Positions 47,697 to 59,864 of a stretch of DNA of 64,000 bases are shown here, one piece after another. The DNA is taken from assembly GCF_025698545.1 (NCBI RefSeq), contig NC_068567.1, forward strand, positions 2,418,001 through 2,482,000, read 5' to 3'. The stretch comes from Gossypium raimondii (lineage: Eukaryota > Streptophyta > Magnoliopsida > Malvales > Malvaceae). Each line of letters starts with the position of its first letter. Position 1 is the stretch's first letter. The notes beneath the pieces are model-generated. The model worked only from the letters and a program-made list of their open reading frames with translations, was not told the DNA's origin and did no database searches. A program made the position numbers and the translations under genes.

Positions 47697-50600
47697 ATGA
47701 ACGGAATGTCAATGGACAATTTTCGTGGCCTCATTTTGGCTGTTTCATCGAGCGTTTTTATTGGATCTAGCTTTATTATCAAGAAACAGGGTCTTAAGAA
47801 AGCTGGAGCATCGGGACCAAGAGCCGGTTTCTTTCTTTGCTTTCTCTTTGAATTTTTGTTGATTTTAATTTTGTTAAAGTATTTGAATTAGAGTCTAATT
47901 TCAAGTGTTTTTTTAATGGATATTTGAAAATTTTGATATTAGGGCAAGGAGGACACTCTTATTTGTATGAACCTTGGTGGTGGGCTGGAATGATAACCAG
48001 TTAGTTCAACAATCCACTTCTAATTTTGTTGATTTCTTATCATTTTTGTTTCTTTGTTTTTAAGTTGTGAATTGTAATTGATGAGAATTAGTTGGAATGT
48101 CGGAAGAAATGAAGTTTTGAGATTAAGGAGGTCCTTTGTTTGTAGGATAAATTGTTAACGGATTTGTGATCAATATGACTATGTTCAGTTTTTTTATGGT
48201 TTTCGATATACATGTATGGATATGGGTGAGACATGTCTGTCACTGTCGTCCATTGGTACTTCAATGAAAGCAAAAGTCGAAATAATGTAGACAATGACAT
48301 GCTTTGTAGCTGCCTTTGTTGGAAATTCGCACCAATTTTTTTATATTCTCTCAATTATTCGTGTTCGGTATTTGTGTTTAACACCCGAATAGTTGTATAG
48401 ATATACATGTATGATCAACAATACTTAAGTTGTATTAATGCTAATATCCAACACTTTTCTTCAAGTCTAAGTAACATACATCTTGTCCTTTCAAGTGAAT
48501 AACCAAATTGAAGGAAAAGAATCTGTTTGCTTTTAGATGTGTTTTGAAGTGATGTATAATAGGAGAATTTTACTTGAACGATAATACCAAATCTGCAAAA
48601 AAATGTTACAAGGCAGAGGGAAAATTAGCAATGAATCTTTCTTCAGTTTTCAAGGAATTTATCATCAAAGCAAATCTGTATGCAATGCCATAGGGCAGTA
48701 GTGTGCCAAAGTAGATAATTGTACTAGGTTGTTATGATCTTATTTTACTCAGACTCGGGTGTGAGTGTTGGGTATGAGATTGGTATGTTGAAAAATTTGA
48801 AGCTTTTTTGTGTATTTGAAGGGTTATGTCCCTTATCTTTATCTAGATATGTCTTGGACAAGATGGTCAAACACACATGCTTAAAAAAATGAAGAGTCTG
48901 AACAACGTTAGTTATGGCCTTTAATACTGCATGTTTACTTACTGTAGCATCTTTTTTTCCTTACTGCCAGATATAACTGCTTGAGTTAAGTTAATGTGCT
49001 TTAATTTTATAGTGATAATCGGGGAGATAGCTAATTTCGCTGCTTATGCGTATGCTCCTGCAATTCTTGTAACACCATTGGGAGCCTTAAGTATTATTTT
49101 CAGGTATGTATTAAGTTCCATTTTTGTTAAAAATATGAGAATCATTTAACAACCCAGTTGCGTTCATGCTCATATAAGAAATGGTGTTTATAAGCTTACA
49201 TCTTTTTCTATGTTGCTCTTACTCGTTTTCTTGAAGGACTCATGTCTAACATTTGTGTTCAACACATTTGGACAAGATACAGGGATGTGACCTTCTAGAT
49301 ACATTTAAAGATTTGAAAAAACTTTAATAGACCCATGTTGGATAATTCTTGCCTCCAACATTCACACTCAAGTTCGAGTAACATAGCATATTTATTTATG
49401 AAGGCACGTGGAGAAACATGTTTGCCATTGATGGATGGGATTGGCCTGTAGATTTGACTAATTTTATGAAGAAAACATTATTATGCAGTGCAGTGCTAGC
49501 ACATTTTATTTTGAAAGAGAGATTGCACATCTTTGGTATGCTTGGATGTGCTCTTTGCGTAGTTGGCTCTACAACCATTGTCTTACATGCTCCCAAGGAG
49601 AGACATATTGAATCTGTGAAACAAGTATGGCATCTTGCAACTGAGCCAGGTATGTAAGAACATTCCAATATAGCTACTTATTTTTTAAGATTTACTTTAA
49701 AATAACGTAAGTTGTTTTGAGTTTTTATTTTTCTTGAAGGATCTGTGTCCAACACTTATGTTGAACTAATATATGCATTTTTGCGTTGACAGGATTTCTT
49801 GTATACTTTTGGGTTGCTTTGGCTGTGGTAGCAGTGATTATTTTTCATTATGTTCCACGCTATGGCCAAACCCATTTGGTAGTTTATATCGGAATCTGCT
49901 CTCTTATGGGATCTCTTACGGTTTGTTGATTACTTTTAAGGCTTCTTCCTCTTTCTCTTTCTCTTCTTCTTCTTTTATTTTTATTTTTATTTATATTATA
50001 TTTATTCTTCAATTTTTTGAAGATCTTCATCTGACACACTTCAGGATATCATTATGAGGATATGAATCTTCAAAGATTCTTTAAATGCATGAAAAGTTTA
50101 GAAAAAAAATGAATATATCTGTATCGAATACATATCCATATTCAACTTGCATTCCAATACATTTGTTTTAACAACCATCTTTTCGTTCTCATAGGTAATG
50201 GGTGTTAAAGCAGTAGGAATCGCGCTGAAGCTGTCGTTTGGAGGAGTGAATCAGTTTAAATACTTCGAAACATGGATTTTCACAATAATTGTGATCTTTT
50301 GCTGTCTTCTGCAAATAAATTACTTGAACAAGGTGAGTGATGAGACTTAGATTTCATTACCCTTTGTCAATCTGCATACTTATGTATTGGTTTAGTTTGT
50401 GTCACTCGAATTTTGTTTGAATGTTGAATACAGGCATATTAGACATGGAGGTTTTTATTTTTTAACTGTTTTCCATGTATTTAAAGGATTTTATTCCCAT
50501 ACACGAGTCTAGATATATATATGTATATGTGTGTGTGTATGACATGAGTATTTTAATGAAACTGAAAGTTGAAATACGTAAATTAAGTGCTTTACAAGTT

Positions 50601-51375
50601 TTGGCACTACGAGTAATTTGGACATCAACATTGTTAGTTACTCGTTATTAAGTCGTTTATAGGATAAAAAAGCATAAATGTGTTTTTTTTAAAATAATTT
50701 CTTTCAACCTTATTTTCTTAATTTAATGTGATGATTGACTCTAAATTTATGTTATTGTTGTTATTCTTGATGGTACTGAAAGCTCAAAATTTTGCAGGCT
50801 TTAGACACCTTTAATACTGCTGTTGTGTGTCCTGTTTACTATGTCATGTTCACAACATTCACCATTATTGCCAGCATTATCATGTTTAAGGTAAGGTTTT
50901 TTTTTTTTTTACAGCCTTAATCCACTTATATATTGGTAGGGAGGGCGAGTGAATTGATCTTTTAACCAACAATATATTTTTTTTTTTTTACTTTTGAGCT
51001 TAACTCTCCTTCTCATGGAGATATGTTTGACCACTTTCATGAACATCACAAACACATTTTGTTAGTTTATATGAATAAACGTGAGCACAAATAGACCAAA
51101 AAATAAACCAACTGATCAAACTTGATTCCTATACAATCCTACTTACAAAAATCTTGTGTTTTTGTATATAATAATGCATTCTTTTCTTTTTTGTTTTCTT
51201 GAAGGATTGGAATTCACAAGGCGGGACAGAGATTACAACAGAATTATGTGGATTTATTACAATTTTATCAGGCACATTTCTCCTTCACAAAACCAAAGAT
51301 ATGGGAAAAAGTTCCAGTGGCAGACTCCCTGTTTATTCATCTCCTGAATCAAATACAGTTGCCGAATCTAGATAG
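47697..51375 (+). CDS. NIPA: NIPA-type magnesium transporter (DUF803)
   Basis: Eight coding exons: 47697-47826, 47943-47999, 49013-49103, 49489-49649, 49793-49920, 50195-50332, 50798-50890 and 51205-51375. All splice sites are GT-AG and the phases close, giving 322 residues, normal for the family. It is a polytopic membrane protein with about nine hydrophobic segments, the first at residues 8-25 ([17 protein letters not shown]). Conserved family blocks visible include 'KKAGASG', '[11 protein letters not shown]', '[14 protein letters not shown]', '[10 protein letters not shown]', '[12 protein letters not shown]', '[13 protein letters not shown]' and '[10 protein letters not shown]'. The family (EamA-like, human NIPA homologues) is proposed to move Mg2+, in plants at endosomal or plasma membranes; plant substrates are mostly inferred. 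An upstream GTA/TTG in the same frame is ignored in favour of the ATG at 47697. Which plant NIPA number it corresponds to is not clear. Confidence 0.92.
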
Positions 51376-53140
51376 TTAGCCCTACAGGTTTGGAATTCGT
51401 ATTTGGATTCTAATCCTTAGTTTTCTTGCATTTAGTTTCGTACAAGAAAGATAAAAAAAGAAAAAAGAAAAAAAAGAGAAACAAAACTAGAATTAGGATG
51501 GTTTTTTTTTTTAATTTGAGGTTTTTGGACATTTTCTATGTGAAAAGTTGCTACTAAAATGTTTAAGAAATAGGTTTTCTTAGTTTCCTTCTGTTTTTTA
51601 TTTGTTACTTTTTTCATAATATGTTTGAGTTTGATATTCAATCATTAGAATTAAAAATCCAATTGTCTACTAGTAAATCAAATAATTGTTTTTTTAGTGT
51701 TATTTTTGAGCTCTTATGTATTTGTATTTGACCGTTTATAGTGTTGACTGGTCAAAATTATAGGGTATATAAAAATATTATGGTGTGAAATTGTTTGATT
51801 TAAATTAAAAATTAAGCATGTCAAATTAAAATTTTGTTATAGTATAATTAATATTTGAAATCATAAATATTTGAAAACTGTTTCAAAGCAAAATAATAAA
51901 AGAAATTATTATAGTTTTTACATAATATAAATTTTAGAATTTTTATGAATATTTTGATTTTAAAATTATTTTAATTTTTTTGTAATTTTGTTGAGAGATT
52001 AATTTGTTAATTTTAAAATTGATAGGAATCAAAGGAGTATATATCAATCATTGTTTGAATTATTCGAGTTATTTAAATTATAAAATTCAACTCGAATCTC
52101 GAATTATAAATATTTTAATAATATAAAACATAAAAAATATTAAAATTAAATAAAAATTAAATAATAATATAGAAATGAAAATATTTCTCACGCTCTAAGA
52201 AAGTTTGAAAGCTAAAACTTAAATATGTTTCTTTCAAAAGTAAAAAAAAAAAATATATTCTATCATCAAAATTTCCACTCATTGTGTCCATCAATCTAGA
52301 ATGTGACTTGACTTGTACACATTGGTTGAACGATGTTTTTGTACAATAAAAACTTGGACATTTGCAATTGCATGCAATGCCAAAGACTTAAGACTTAAAA
52401 GGCCTATAATATTTCATACTATCATTTTTTTTTTGGTCCTAAATTAAGGATTTTAAAAATTTCAAATTAAAACGTTACTCATAATATGAGAACTTAATGA
52501 AAACATTGTAAAGTTTAGGGGTCAATTTAAAATTTGATGTATAATTTTGAGATGTAGGTGAATTAAACATTTGATAAATCATTACATATTTACAAGTTGG
52601 ATACTCATTAACAAATTGATTTTATATTATAAGTTAAAATTTATATTTTGTGCTAAAAAGTCGATACCTAAAATATATAATTTAAACTCAAAATATCAAT
52701 TGAATTGTCATCTTTGCTCATTCTATGCGTAGTAATGGTTCTAATATGGTTTAAAGTGCTATGGTTTAGTCTTTTTAATGACTTAGATTTAGACGATTAT
52801 TTTTATAGAATATAGAGTGGTGAGAAAACTACAGCCTTGACATTAATAGGTTAATAAGATCGATAAAATATTAAAATCTTCTCCAAAATTAAAATTAACA
52901 AAAAAAGACAAATTAAGTGTGAATTTAACAACTCATTTCTAATACTAACAATAAATAATTTATGCATCATCACTAACAGCTTTAAATAATACATTATTAT
53001 CCCTTGCTGGAAAAGGTTGACCAAAAAGACTTAACCAAAGTGGTGGAACAGTATTTTGATGGAGTCTTGATTTGGCAAAATGACTTGGAAATTGCATGCA
53101 ATGCCAATCACTCATAAACATTGTTCTATGGAAACTACAC
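51376..53140 (+). other. NIPA 3' flank and duplicated RLP upstream region, copy 1
   Basis: The first ~300 bases are NIPA 3' untranslated region. From about 51960 to the RLP start the sequence is shared with 60750-62058, upstream of RLP copy 2: 'aattttaaaattgatagg', 'tcactcattgtgtccatc', 'aataatttatgcatcat' and 'cttggaaattgcatg' recur in the same order. This marks the left unit of a tandem duplication. No gene is visible. Confidence 0.65.
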
Positions 53141-53147
53141 ATTTGTG

Positions 53148-53155
53148 TATAAATA
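53148..53155 (+). promoter_or_regulatory. TATA box of RLP copy 1
   Basis: TATAAATA lies 49 bases before the start codon, exactly as in copy 2 (62010-62017). Conservation of the motif and spacing across the duplication supports a real core promoter. Confidence 0.6.
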
Positions 53156-54820
53156 TGTTGTATGCCAGACACATTCCTCCTTCACACCCACCCAACATGA
53201 ACACTCTTCATTCCCTTATTTCTCCACTCTTTCTCTTGTCATGCTTCCTTCCTCTTCTCTTGTCCTTTTCATCTCCTCAAACTCATTTCCCAATGCAATG
53301 CCTTGATGACCAGAGATCTCCTCTGCTGCAATTCCAACATAATCTTTACTATGCCCCTAATTTTACTTTCTCTTCCAAATTTGAGCTTTGGGATCCCAAC
53401 ACTGATTGTTGCTCCTGGAAAGGAGTCACTTGTGATGCTTATGGTCATGTCGTTGGCATTGATCTTAGTTACAAAAACCTTTCAGGCAGCTTTCACCCCA
53501 TATTCAATCTCCATCGTCTTCAACGCCTTAATCTTGCTGGAAACAACTTTAATACCACTCTGTTTTCCTATGGGTTTGATAAACTCCAAAATCTAACTCA
53601 TCTCAACCTTTCAAGCTCATGTTTCCATGGCCAAATTCCAATGAAGATCTCACAACTGACAAGGTTAGTCTCTCTGAACCTATCTTTTCAAGATGATTGC
53701 TATTGGAGAAATGGTTACGATTATAATTCAGCTACTTTAAAATTGGAGAAACCAAACTTCAAGACATTTATCAAGAATTTGAAGTTTCTCATGGAGCTTT
53801 ATTTGGATGGTGTCGACATTTCAACTTAAAGTACTAAATGGTGTGAAACCACATCTCTTGTACTTCCAAACCTGCATGTGTTGAGTCTGTCAAGCTGTGG
53901 TTTGAAAGGTCCATTATGTTCCTCACTCTCAAGACTCTCTTTTCTTTCCAAACTTATCCTTGATGGGAACACAATCTCTTATTTACCTCCCAATTTCCAG
54001 CAAGCAATGCTTTACATAGTTTGTCTCTTTCTTATACAAATTTCAGTGGAAAACTACCTGAATCGATTGGTAATCTTAAGTTCCTGACAAATTTTGAGCT
54101 TTATGATTGCAATTTTTTTGGACCCATTCCATCGTCAATTGCAAATCTTAGTCACCTGGTGAACTTGGATCTAAGTTCAAACAAGCTTTCTGGATCAATA
54201 CATTCTTCTTTATTTACTCTTCCATCGTTGAAGATCTTGTATCTTGAAGAGAATCAATTGGTTGGGAAAATTGATGAGTTCCCCAATGCATCTTCTTCTT
54301 TGATTCAAGTATTATATATAGGCAAGAATTATTTAACAGGACCAATCCCGAAGTCAATCCTTCAACTTCCAAGGCTTGAAGGGCTTTATATCGGAGACAA
54401 TAGCTTCAGTTCCATGAAGCTTGACATGTTTGTCCAACTCAAGAACTTAAAGGGTCTCGACTTATCCAACGTAAGCTTGTTAATTGACAGCGACAACAGA
54501 AGTCTTACTTTTCCCCAATTACAGAGCCTAGGGCTAAGCTCATGCAACCTTACTGAATTTCCAGAATTCATTAAAAGGCAAGACAAGTTGGTTGACTTAG
54601 ATCTTTCTAACAATCATATCCATGGTGTTGTGCCTAATTGGTTGTGGAAGAGCAGCCTTTCAAGGGTAAACCTTTCTTTCAATGTGATTGATTTTCCAAA
54701 ACAGCTTCCCTTAAGTGATGCAAACTTCTCTTTCCCAATGTTGATGGAATTTTATCTGGAATCTTGTAACATAAGCTCATTTCCAGAGTTCTTAAAGAGT
54801 CAAAAAAATTTAGAAGAATT

Positions 54821-55020
54821 CGACGCATCTTCTAACAATTTGAGTGGCCCAATTCCAAATTGGTTATGTAATATGAGTCAACTTTACAGTTTCGATGCAT
54901 CTTATAATAATTTGAGTGGCTCAATTCCAAATTGCTTGGACAATATGAGTCAACTTGTCAGTTTCGATGTATCTTATAACAATTTGAGTGGCCCAATTCC
55001 CAATTGCTTCGGCAAAATGA
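54821..55020 (+). repeat. 72-bp (24-residue) LRR tandem units in RLP copy 1
   Basis: Units starting at 54821, 54893 and 54965 ('cgacgcatct', 'cgatgcatct', 'cgatgtatct') are nearly identical at DNA level, unlike the other LRRs. They are therefore recent duplications of a single LRR, each with 'NNLSG.IPN' cores. Copy 2 does not show this array at the corresponding place within the visible part. Confidence 0.8.
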
Positions 55021-55117
55021 ATGCTCTCTTTTTCTTGAATCTGCAAGGAAATAACTTCAGTGGAATGTTACCAAAATTTTCAAAAGCAACCCAACTAAAC
55101 TTTCTCAAAGTTAGTGA

Positions 55118-55690
55118 GAATAGATTGGAAGGGAAGTTGCCCAGATCACTAGCGGAATGCACTCAGCTTGTAGTTTTGGACGTGGGAAAAAACATGATGA
55201 ATGATACTTTCCCTTTTTGGTTGGGGAAATTGCCTGCGCTAGAGGTTCTCATTTTGCGGGAAAACAAATTTTATGGTCAAATTAAACATTTCAAACATAA
55301 ATTTGTTTTCCCAACTTTGGATGTGTTGGACATTGCTTCAAATCAGTTTTCTGGTGAACTATCTATTGATTTCCTTCGAGCCACTCGACTAAGGTCACTC
55401 AAAACAGGTGGGAATAAATTGAAAGGGAAGCTGTCGAGATCATTAGCCAATTGCACAGCACTTGAGGTTCTGGACCTTGGAAATAATATGGTTCATGATA
55501 CATTCCCATTTTGGTTAGAGAAGCTGCCTTCCTTGAAGGTTCTTGTTTTGCGAGCAAACAGATTCTACGGCACAATTACAAAATTTGACACGAAACATGG
55601 GTTTCCAAAGCTACGCATATTGGACATTGCTTCCAACAAATTTTCAGGTGACTTGTCCATTGAATTTTTGCAAAGTTTGAAGGCAATGGC
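55118..55690 (+). repeat. ~291-bp LRR-module duplication in RLP copy 1
   Basis: The module with 'GKLPRSLAECTQL', 'NDTFPFWLGKLPALEVL' and 'LDIASNQFSGEL' (from about 55118) is repeated 97 codons later as 'GKLSRSLANCTAL', 'HDTFPFWLEKLPSLKVL' and 'LDIASNKFSGDL' (from about 55409). RLPs normally have this C-terminal module once, so four LRRs have been duplicated in frame. Confidence 0.75.
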
Positions 55691-56369
55691 GAAGATGACT
55701 AATGACGAAAAGGCTAAGCTGGATTATATCGGAGAGAATTATTATCAAGACTCTGTGACAATTGTTAACAAAGGGATTGAAATGTTGTACCAAAAAGTCT
55801 TGACAATTCTTACTTGTCTTGACCTTTCCAACAATAGTTTCCATGGGAGAATACCAGAAGAGATACAAATGCTGAGGTCACTCAGAGTGATGAACTTATC
55901 CAACAATGGCTTTTCTGATGAAATCCCATTAGCATTTGAAAATCTAAAAGATATTGAATCTTTGGATCTCTCACAGAATGAGCTTTCAGGGAAGATTCCT
56001 GCACAACTTACAAGTTTAACTTTCTTAGCGGCATTGAACTTGTCTTACAACCAACTCGAAGGGAGCATACCATAAAGCAACCAATTCATTACATTTACAA
56101 ATGATTCCTACCGTGGGAACCCAAAATTGTGTGGGCTGCCATTGTCAAGGAAATGCAATGAAGTCGGTCTTCCAGTGGCACCACCTCCACGGGGAGATGA
56201 AGAATCATGGTTATATGCTATGTCTACTTGGAAAATTGCGTTGATAGGTTATGCTAGTGGATTAGTCGTTGGGCTATGTATCGGATATACAGTGCTGAAT
56301 GAGTTGGGAAACAAATGGGTTGACAAGTTCAAAAAGTGTGGGAAAAGAAATAGAAGAAGATGTAGGTGA

Positions 56370-57099
56370 CTCCATCAGAATTCTTGCTTCAAAATTAGGT
56401 GCTAAGCATTTGTCTTCCTAATTTGAATAGATAGTTGTTGATATATATATATATATATAGGTTTTCATAACCTCATTTTTTGCTGTCTTTACCAAGTTCA
56501 CTATCATATCGTGTAGTCTTCCATGAGTACAAATAAGTGTTCATTCATTTTGGATCCAGGTCCATGTGGATTTGGGGGATGCAATGTTTCACTGCTACTG
56601 AATTTCCATGCTAATAATGATATTATAAACAAGGAAATGGCTGGCCAAGCTTTCTTTTATATGCAATTTACTTTTTCTTCAATTTTTTTATCTTCAGAAT
56701 ATTTGTACAGCTGAGGAGATTTGATGGCATGATGTTGATGAAAGCCATATCTGATGGATATTGGACTGATTGTGTAAAGAGACGCAGATGCTACTACTCC
56801 CATCCTTAGCTCTTCCAAACAGACATCAGGTTTATATTTTATGAATCACGTGTTGGGCTTTAGGACCGGGTGTAAAGGGTGGACCTGTTGGTCCGGGTTT
56901 TAGTTCAGTCGGACACTTATTTTTATACTAGTTTATTTATCCTTTCAATGATAGTTTTATTAATTTCAAAAAACTTTTGAAATTGAAATTAATTTTTTCA
57001 AAGAATAGAAAAATTGTTAATAATATAAGACATCTCGTCAGTCTCATTTGTCTTTGATAATTTCAATTAAATCTAAAGAAATTTTAATGTGAAAATATG
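56370..57099 (+). other. 3' flank of RLP copy 1
   Basis: 3' untranslated-like DNA with a (TA)n run near 56439-56458. Positions 56738-56950 ('atgaaagccatatctgatgg' onward) are repeated in diverged form at 57551-57700. No gene. Confidence 0.5.
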
Positions 57100-57760
57100 T
57101 TTCTTTCAAAGAAATTACCAAGAAGAGAAAAACTGTAAACATTGTATCATCAAAATTTCCACTACTGATGCCCATCAATCCATCTCAACTACCTAAGAAA
57201 CTTGCTAAACATTGTTTTCATGGGGTAAAAAAAGATTTAGACATTTGCATGCAGTGCCAAAAGGCTAAGAATAAGTCCAATAATATCTCATTCCATAATT
57301 CTCTATTGATCCATACACTTTAAGTTCATTAATGAAAAGTCATCAAAGTAGTGAGAAAATTTAGTCTTTGAGCCATCACTCTCTCTCAGTCAGCTAAAAA
57401 ATATCACCACAATTCCATTTTTTTTAATTAATTGACTAAAATAAAATTAGTGGTACAACATTATTTTCATGCAGTAGTGATCGGGCTTAGTCCAAAATTA
57501 AAAATAATGTATGGAAAGTATGGAAACAATCCTCCTTCACAGCCACCAAACATGAAAGCCATACCTGATGGACATTGTACTGGAAAGAGACACAGCTGCT
57601 GCTTCTACTCCCATCTTTTGCTGGCACATTGGGTTTTTATTTTATCAAACACATGTTGGGTTTTAGTACAGCCTCGCACTTATTTTGTACCAATCTGTTT
57701 CGCAGAAATTGTGTGGTCATCATAATTGTCACTCCATATTCCCATCAATCCATCTCAACC
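57100..57760 (+). pseudogene. Collapsed relic of another RLP copy
   Basis: Positions 57100-57300 resemble the RLP upstream region ('tttccactactgatgcccatc', 'agacatttgcatgcagtgcc'), and 57527-57556 resembles the bases around the RLP start ('cctccttcacagccaccaaac' before an ATG). Directly after this ATG the sequence instead matches the 3' flank of copy 1 (56738 onward: 'atgaaagccatacctgatgg'). The simplest reading is that an RLP copy lost its entire coding region by deletion, joining its start region to its 3' flank. The 97-codon frame at 57432-57725 is therefore not a real gene. Confidence 0.5.
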
Positions 57761-59864
57761 AGCTAACACAAAAGCTTTATTTTTGTGTATATAATGACTT
57801 GACTTAAACAAAGTGGTAAACCATTGTTTTCATATAGTAAGGATCGTACTTGTAGCGTTGACCTTCATTTTCAGATTCTATTGTAATTTTATGCTAACAT
57901 TTAGGAATGCAGGACATGGAATGTCCAGTCAGGAGGTACGTTATGTTTGAAGAAAATGGTAATAGTTTCTTATGACTGTGACATGCCAATTCTGCCCGGC
58001 CCACAAATTAAACCCAAATAAATAAAAATCTAATATAAGTCCAAGTCCATTACAGAAAAAAAATCAGACCCAAATTTACAAGGCCTTAAAGCCAAAAAAT
58101 TTTAAAAAAGTCTATGATCATAAATCTTAACAAAAGAATGATTTTACTATAAAAAAAATTTCAGGATTATAGGACTTTATCATCAATGTAACTATTTTTA
58201 ATGTGGTTATAGGAGAGGGTGTGGCTGAATTATCATTAGCTAATCATGGTCAAGCCATAGTTGCAGAAATGGGACCTGAATAATGTGCAACCATGGGTTG
58301 TCTTTCCTGTGGATCATACAGCCTTGCAATTCCTTAATTTAACCAGCAGGAGTGGTGACACAGTTCATTCTCTGCGTGGTGATGACTCCAACAAGGTTTT
58401 ATGTTATTATTGCTACTATTTTGTCTTTTTAATAATTTAGATATAAGAAAATTTTCATATATATATAGAAAAAGGATGAGACAGAAAGACTAAAATATTG
58501 GCATCAATAAGAACACTAAGACCAATAAAATCTCATATTTCAAAATTAGAATTGAAAAAAAAATATATAAAAAATTGAAGATGCAAAAGTAAATTAAGTG
58601 TGAATTGAAAACCTTAATGCTAAGACTAAGAATAAATAATTCATCCATTAAGACTAATAGCTTCATCATCATTCTTTGCTGTGATATGACTCTGGCTTGA
58701 ATTTAAAGAAGCAAATATGAAGTACTCATAATGCGAGAGAAAATTACTTAGCTAAGAGAAGAAATCATTTACTTTAACCAAACTATCCCCGGTAGAAATA
58801 AAAGCCAAACGAATTAAATTCATTCAAAACAAAAATTGTAGGGATTAGTTTTATAATTTTACTTAAATTTTCATTTCAACAGCAGGACGTGGGTTTGAGT
58901 ACGTTGAAGTGCATTATCCTCCTATTTATGGGTTGGAGAGAGACTATGCGTAATTTTAGGCATTGTATCAAAATAACAGATTTAATCATAACCTATAATG
59001 TGAAAAGTTGCTACTAAAAAGTTTAAAAAATAGAATTTTTAGTTTCCTTTTGTTTATTTATTACTATTTTTCATAATATCTTTTATGTATATTTAAAGTG
59101 TTTTGGGTTTGATTTTTAATCATTATAATCAAAAACCCAGTTTTGTACTAATAAATCACGCCATTGTTAATTTTTAGTGTTATTTTTGAGGTATTATATA
59201 TTTGTATTTGACCTATGTTTATAACGGTGATCAGACCCGTTTTTGATATTTTTGAGACCCTAGGCGAAATAATAAATCAGGGTCTTGTTTAAAAAATTAT
59301 TAAATGTAATACAAAAAAAATAAAAAAATGAGCCCTTTTTATTTTATATTTTTTCTGCCTGTTATAAATCAAAAGACTAAAAAAGTTAAAAAAAATTTTC
59401 ACTTTAAAAATTAAAAAAAAGAAACTTTTTGAGCTCTAGACGGCTACAATCTGAAACTACCCTAAAGTCGGGCCGACTCCAACAAATTCTAATCAAATCT
59501 CAAGCTCCAAAATTGGAATTAACAAATGGAAAAACAAAAAGACATTGGTAAAGCAAAATAAGTGTGAAACATGAAGAAATTGATATGAAGACTAAGAAGA
59601 GAGTATGAAAAATTTGAAAATTGTAAATTAGGATGACTTTAAAATATGGGGAAGATTCATGGGTTTGAAATCAATGATTTTGCAGTTAATTTCTCTTTGT
59701 TGATTTGGTGGATGTTTCCCACTACTTTTGCTTTTAATGGTTCCCATTATATACTTGGAAATTGGAATTACTTTTGCCACTCATTTCTCATGTTTGTTTG
59801 GCCAATAAAAGATTATTTGCATAAAGATTATTTTGAATTTTTTGAAAATTATTTTAAATTAGAT
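57761..59864. other. RLP-cluster spacer with promoter relics
   Basis: Positions 58465-58690 (ending 'aataaataattcatccatta') and 59500-59620 are diverged matches to the RLP upstream block at 52815-52990 and 61680-61870. They are remnants of further promoter copies without genes. Near 58880-58960 lies the dispersed repeat also seen at 360-440. Small frames such as 59646-59879 have no domain. Confidence 0.5.

Larger units (their letters stand above)
53197..56369 (+). pseudogene. Receptor-like protein (LRR-TM, RLP) pseudogene, copy 1
   Basis: RLPs are cell-surface immune or developmental receptors with an extracellular LRR domain, one membrane span and no kinase. Here a signal peptide (about 1-27), the N-terminal Cys-pair cap (DCCSWKGVTCD), many 24-residue LRRs with NLSG.IP-type cores, an island-like region (about 55660-55800) and, at 56200-56290, the membrane span (IALIGYASGLVVGLCIGY) followed by a short basic tail are all recognisable. 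Three lesions break it relative to copy 2 or the frame: a TAA at 53827-53829 where copy 2 has CAA; a 148-bp deletion near 53993 at a six-base microhomology (aatttc), shifting frame; and a TAA at 56073-56075 just before the juxtamembrane region. The 684-codon open piece at 54021-56075 starts only with TTG. Gene-prediction programs may force an intron here. Confidence 0.88.

Noticed and set aside
57432-57725. 97-codon frame that might be a small secreted protein
   Set aside because: It spans the junction between the RLP start-like and 3'-flank-like sequences, so it is an accident of the deletion.
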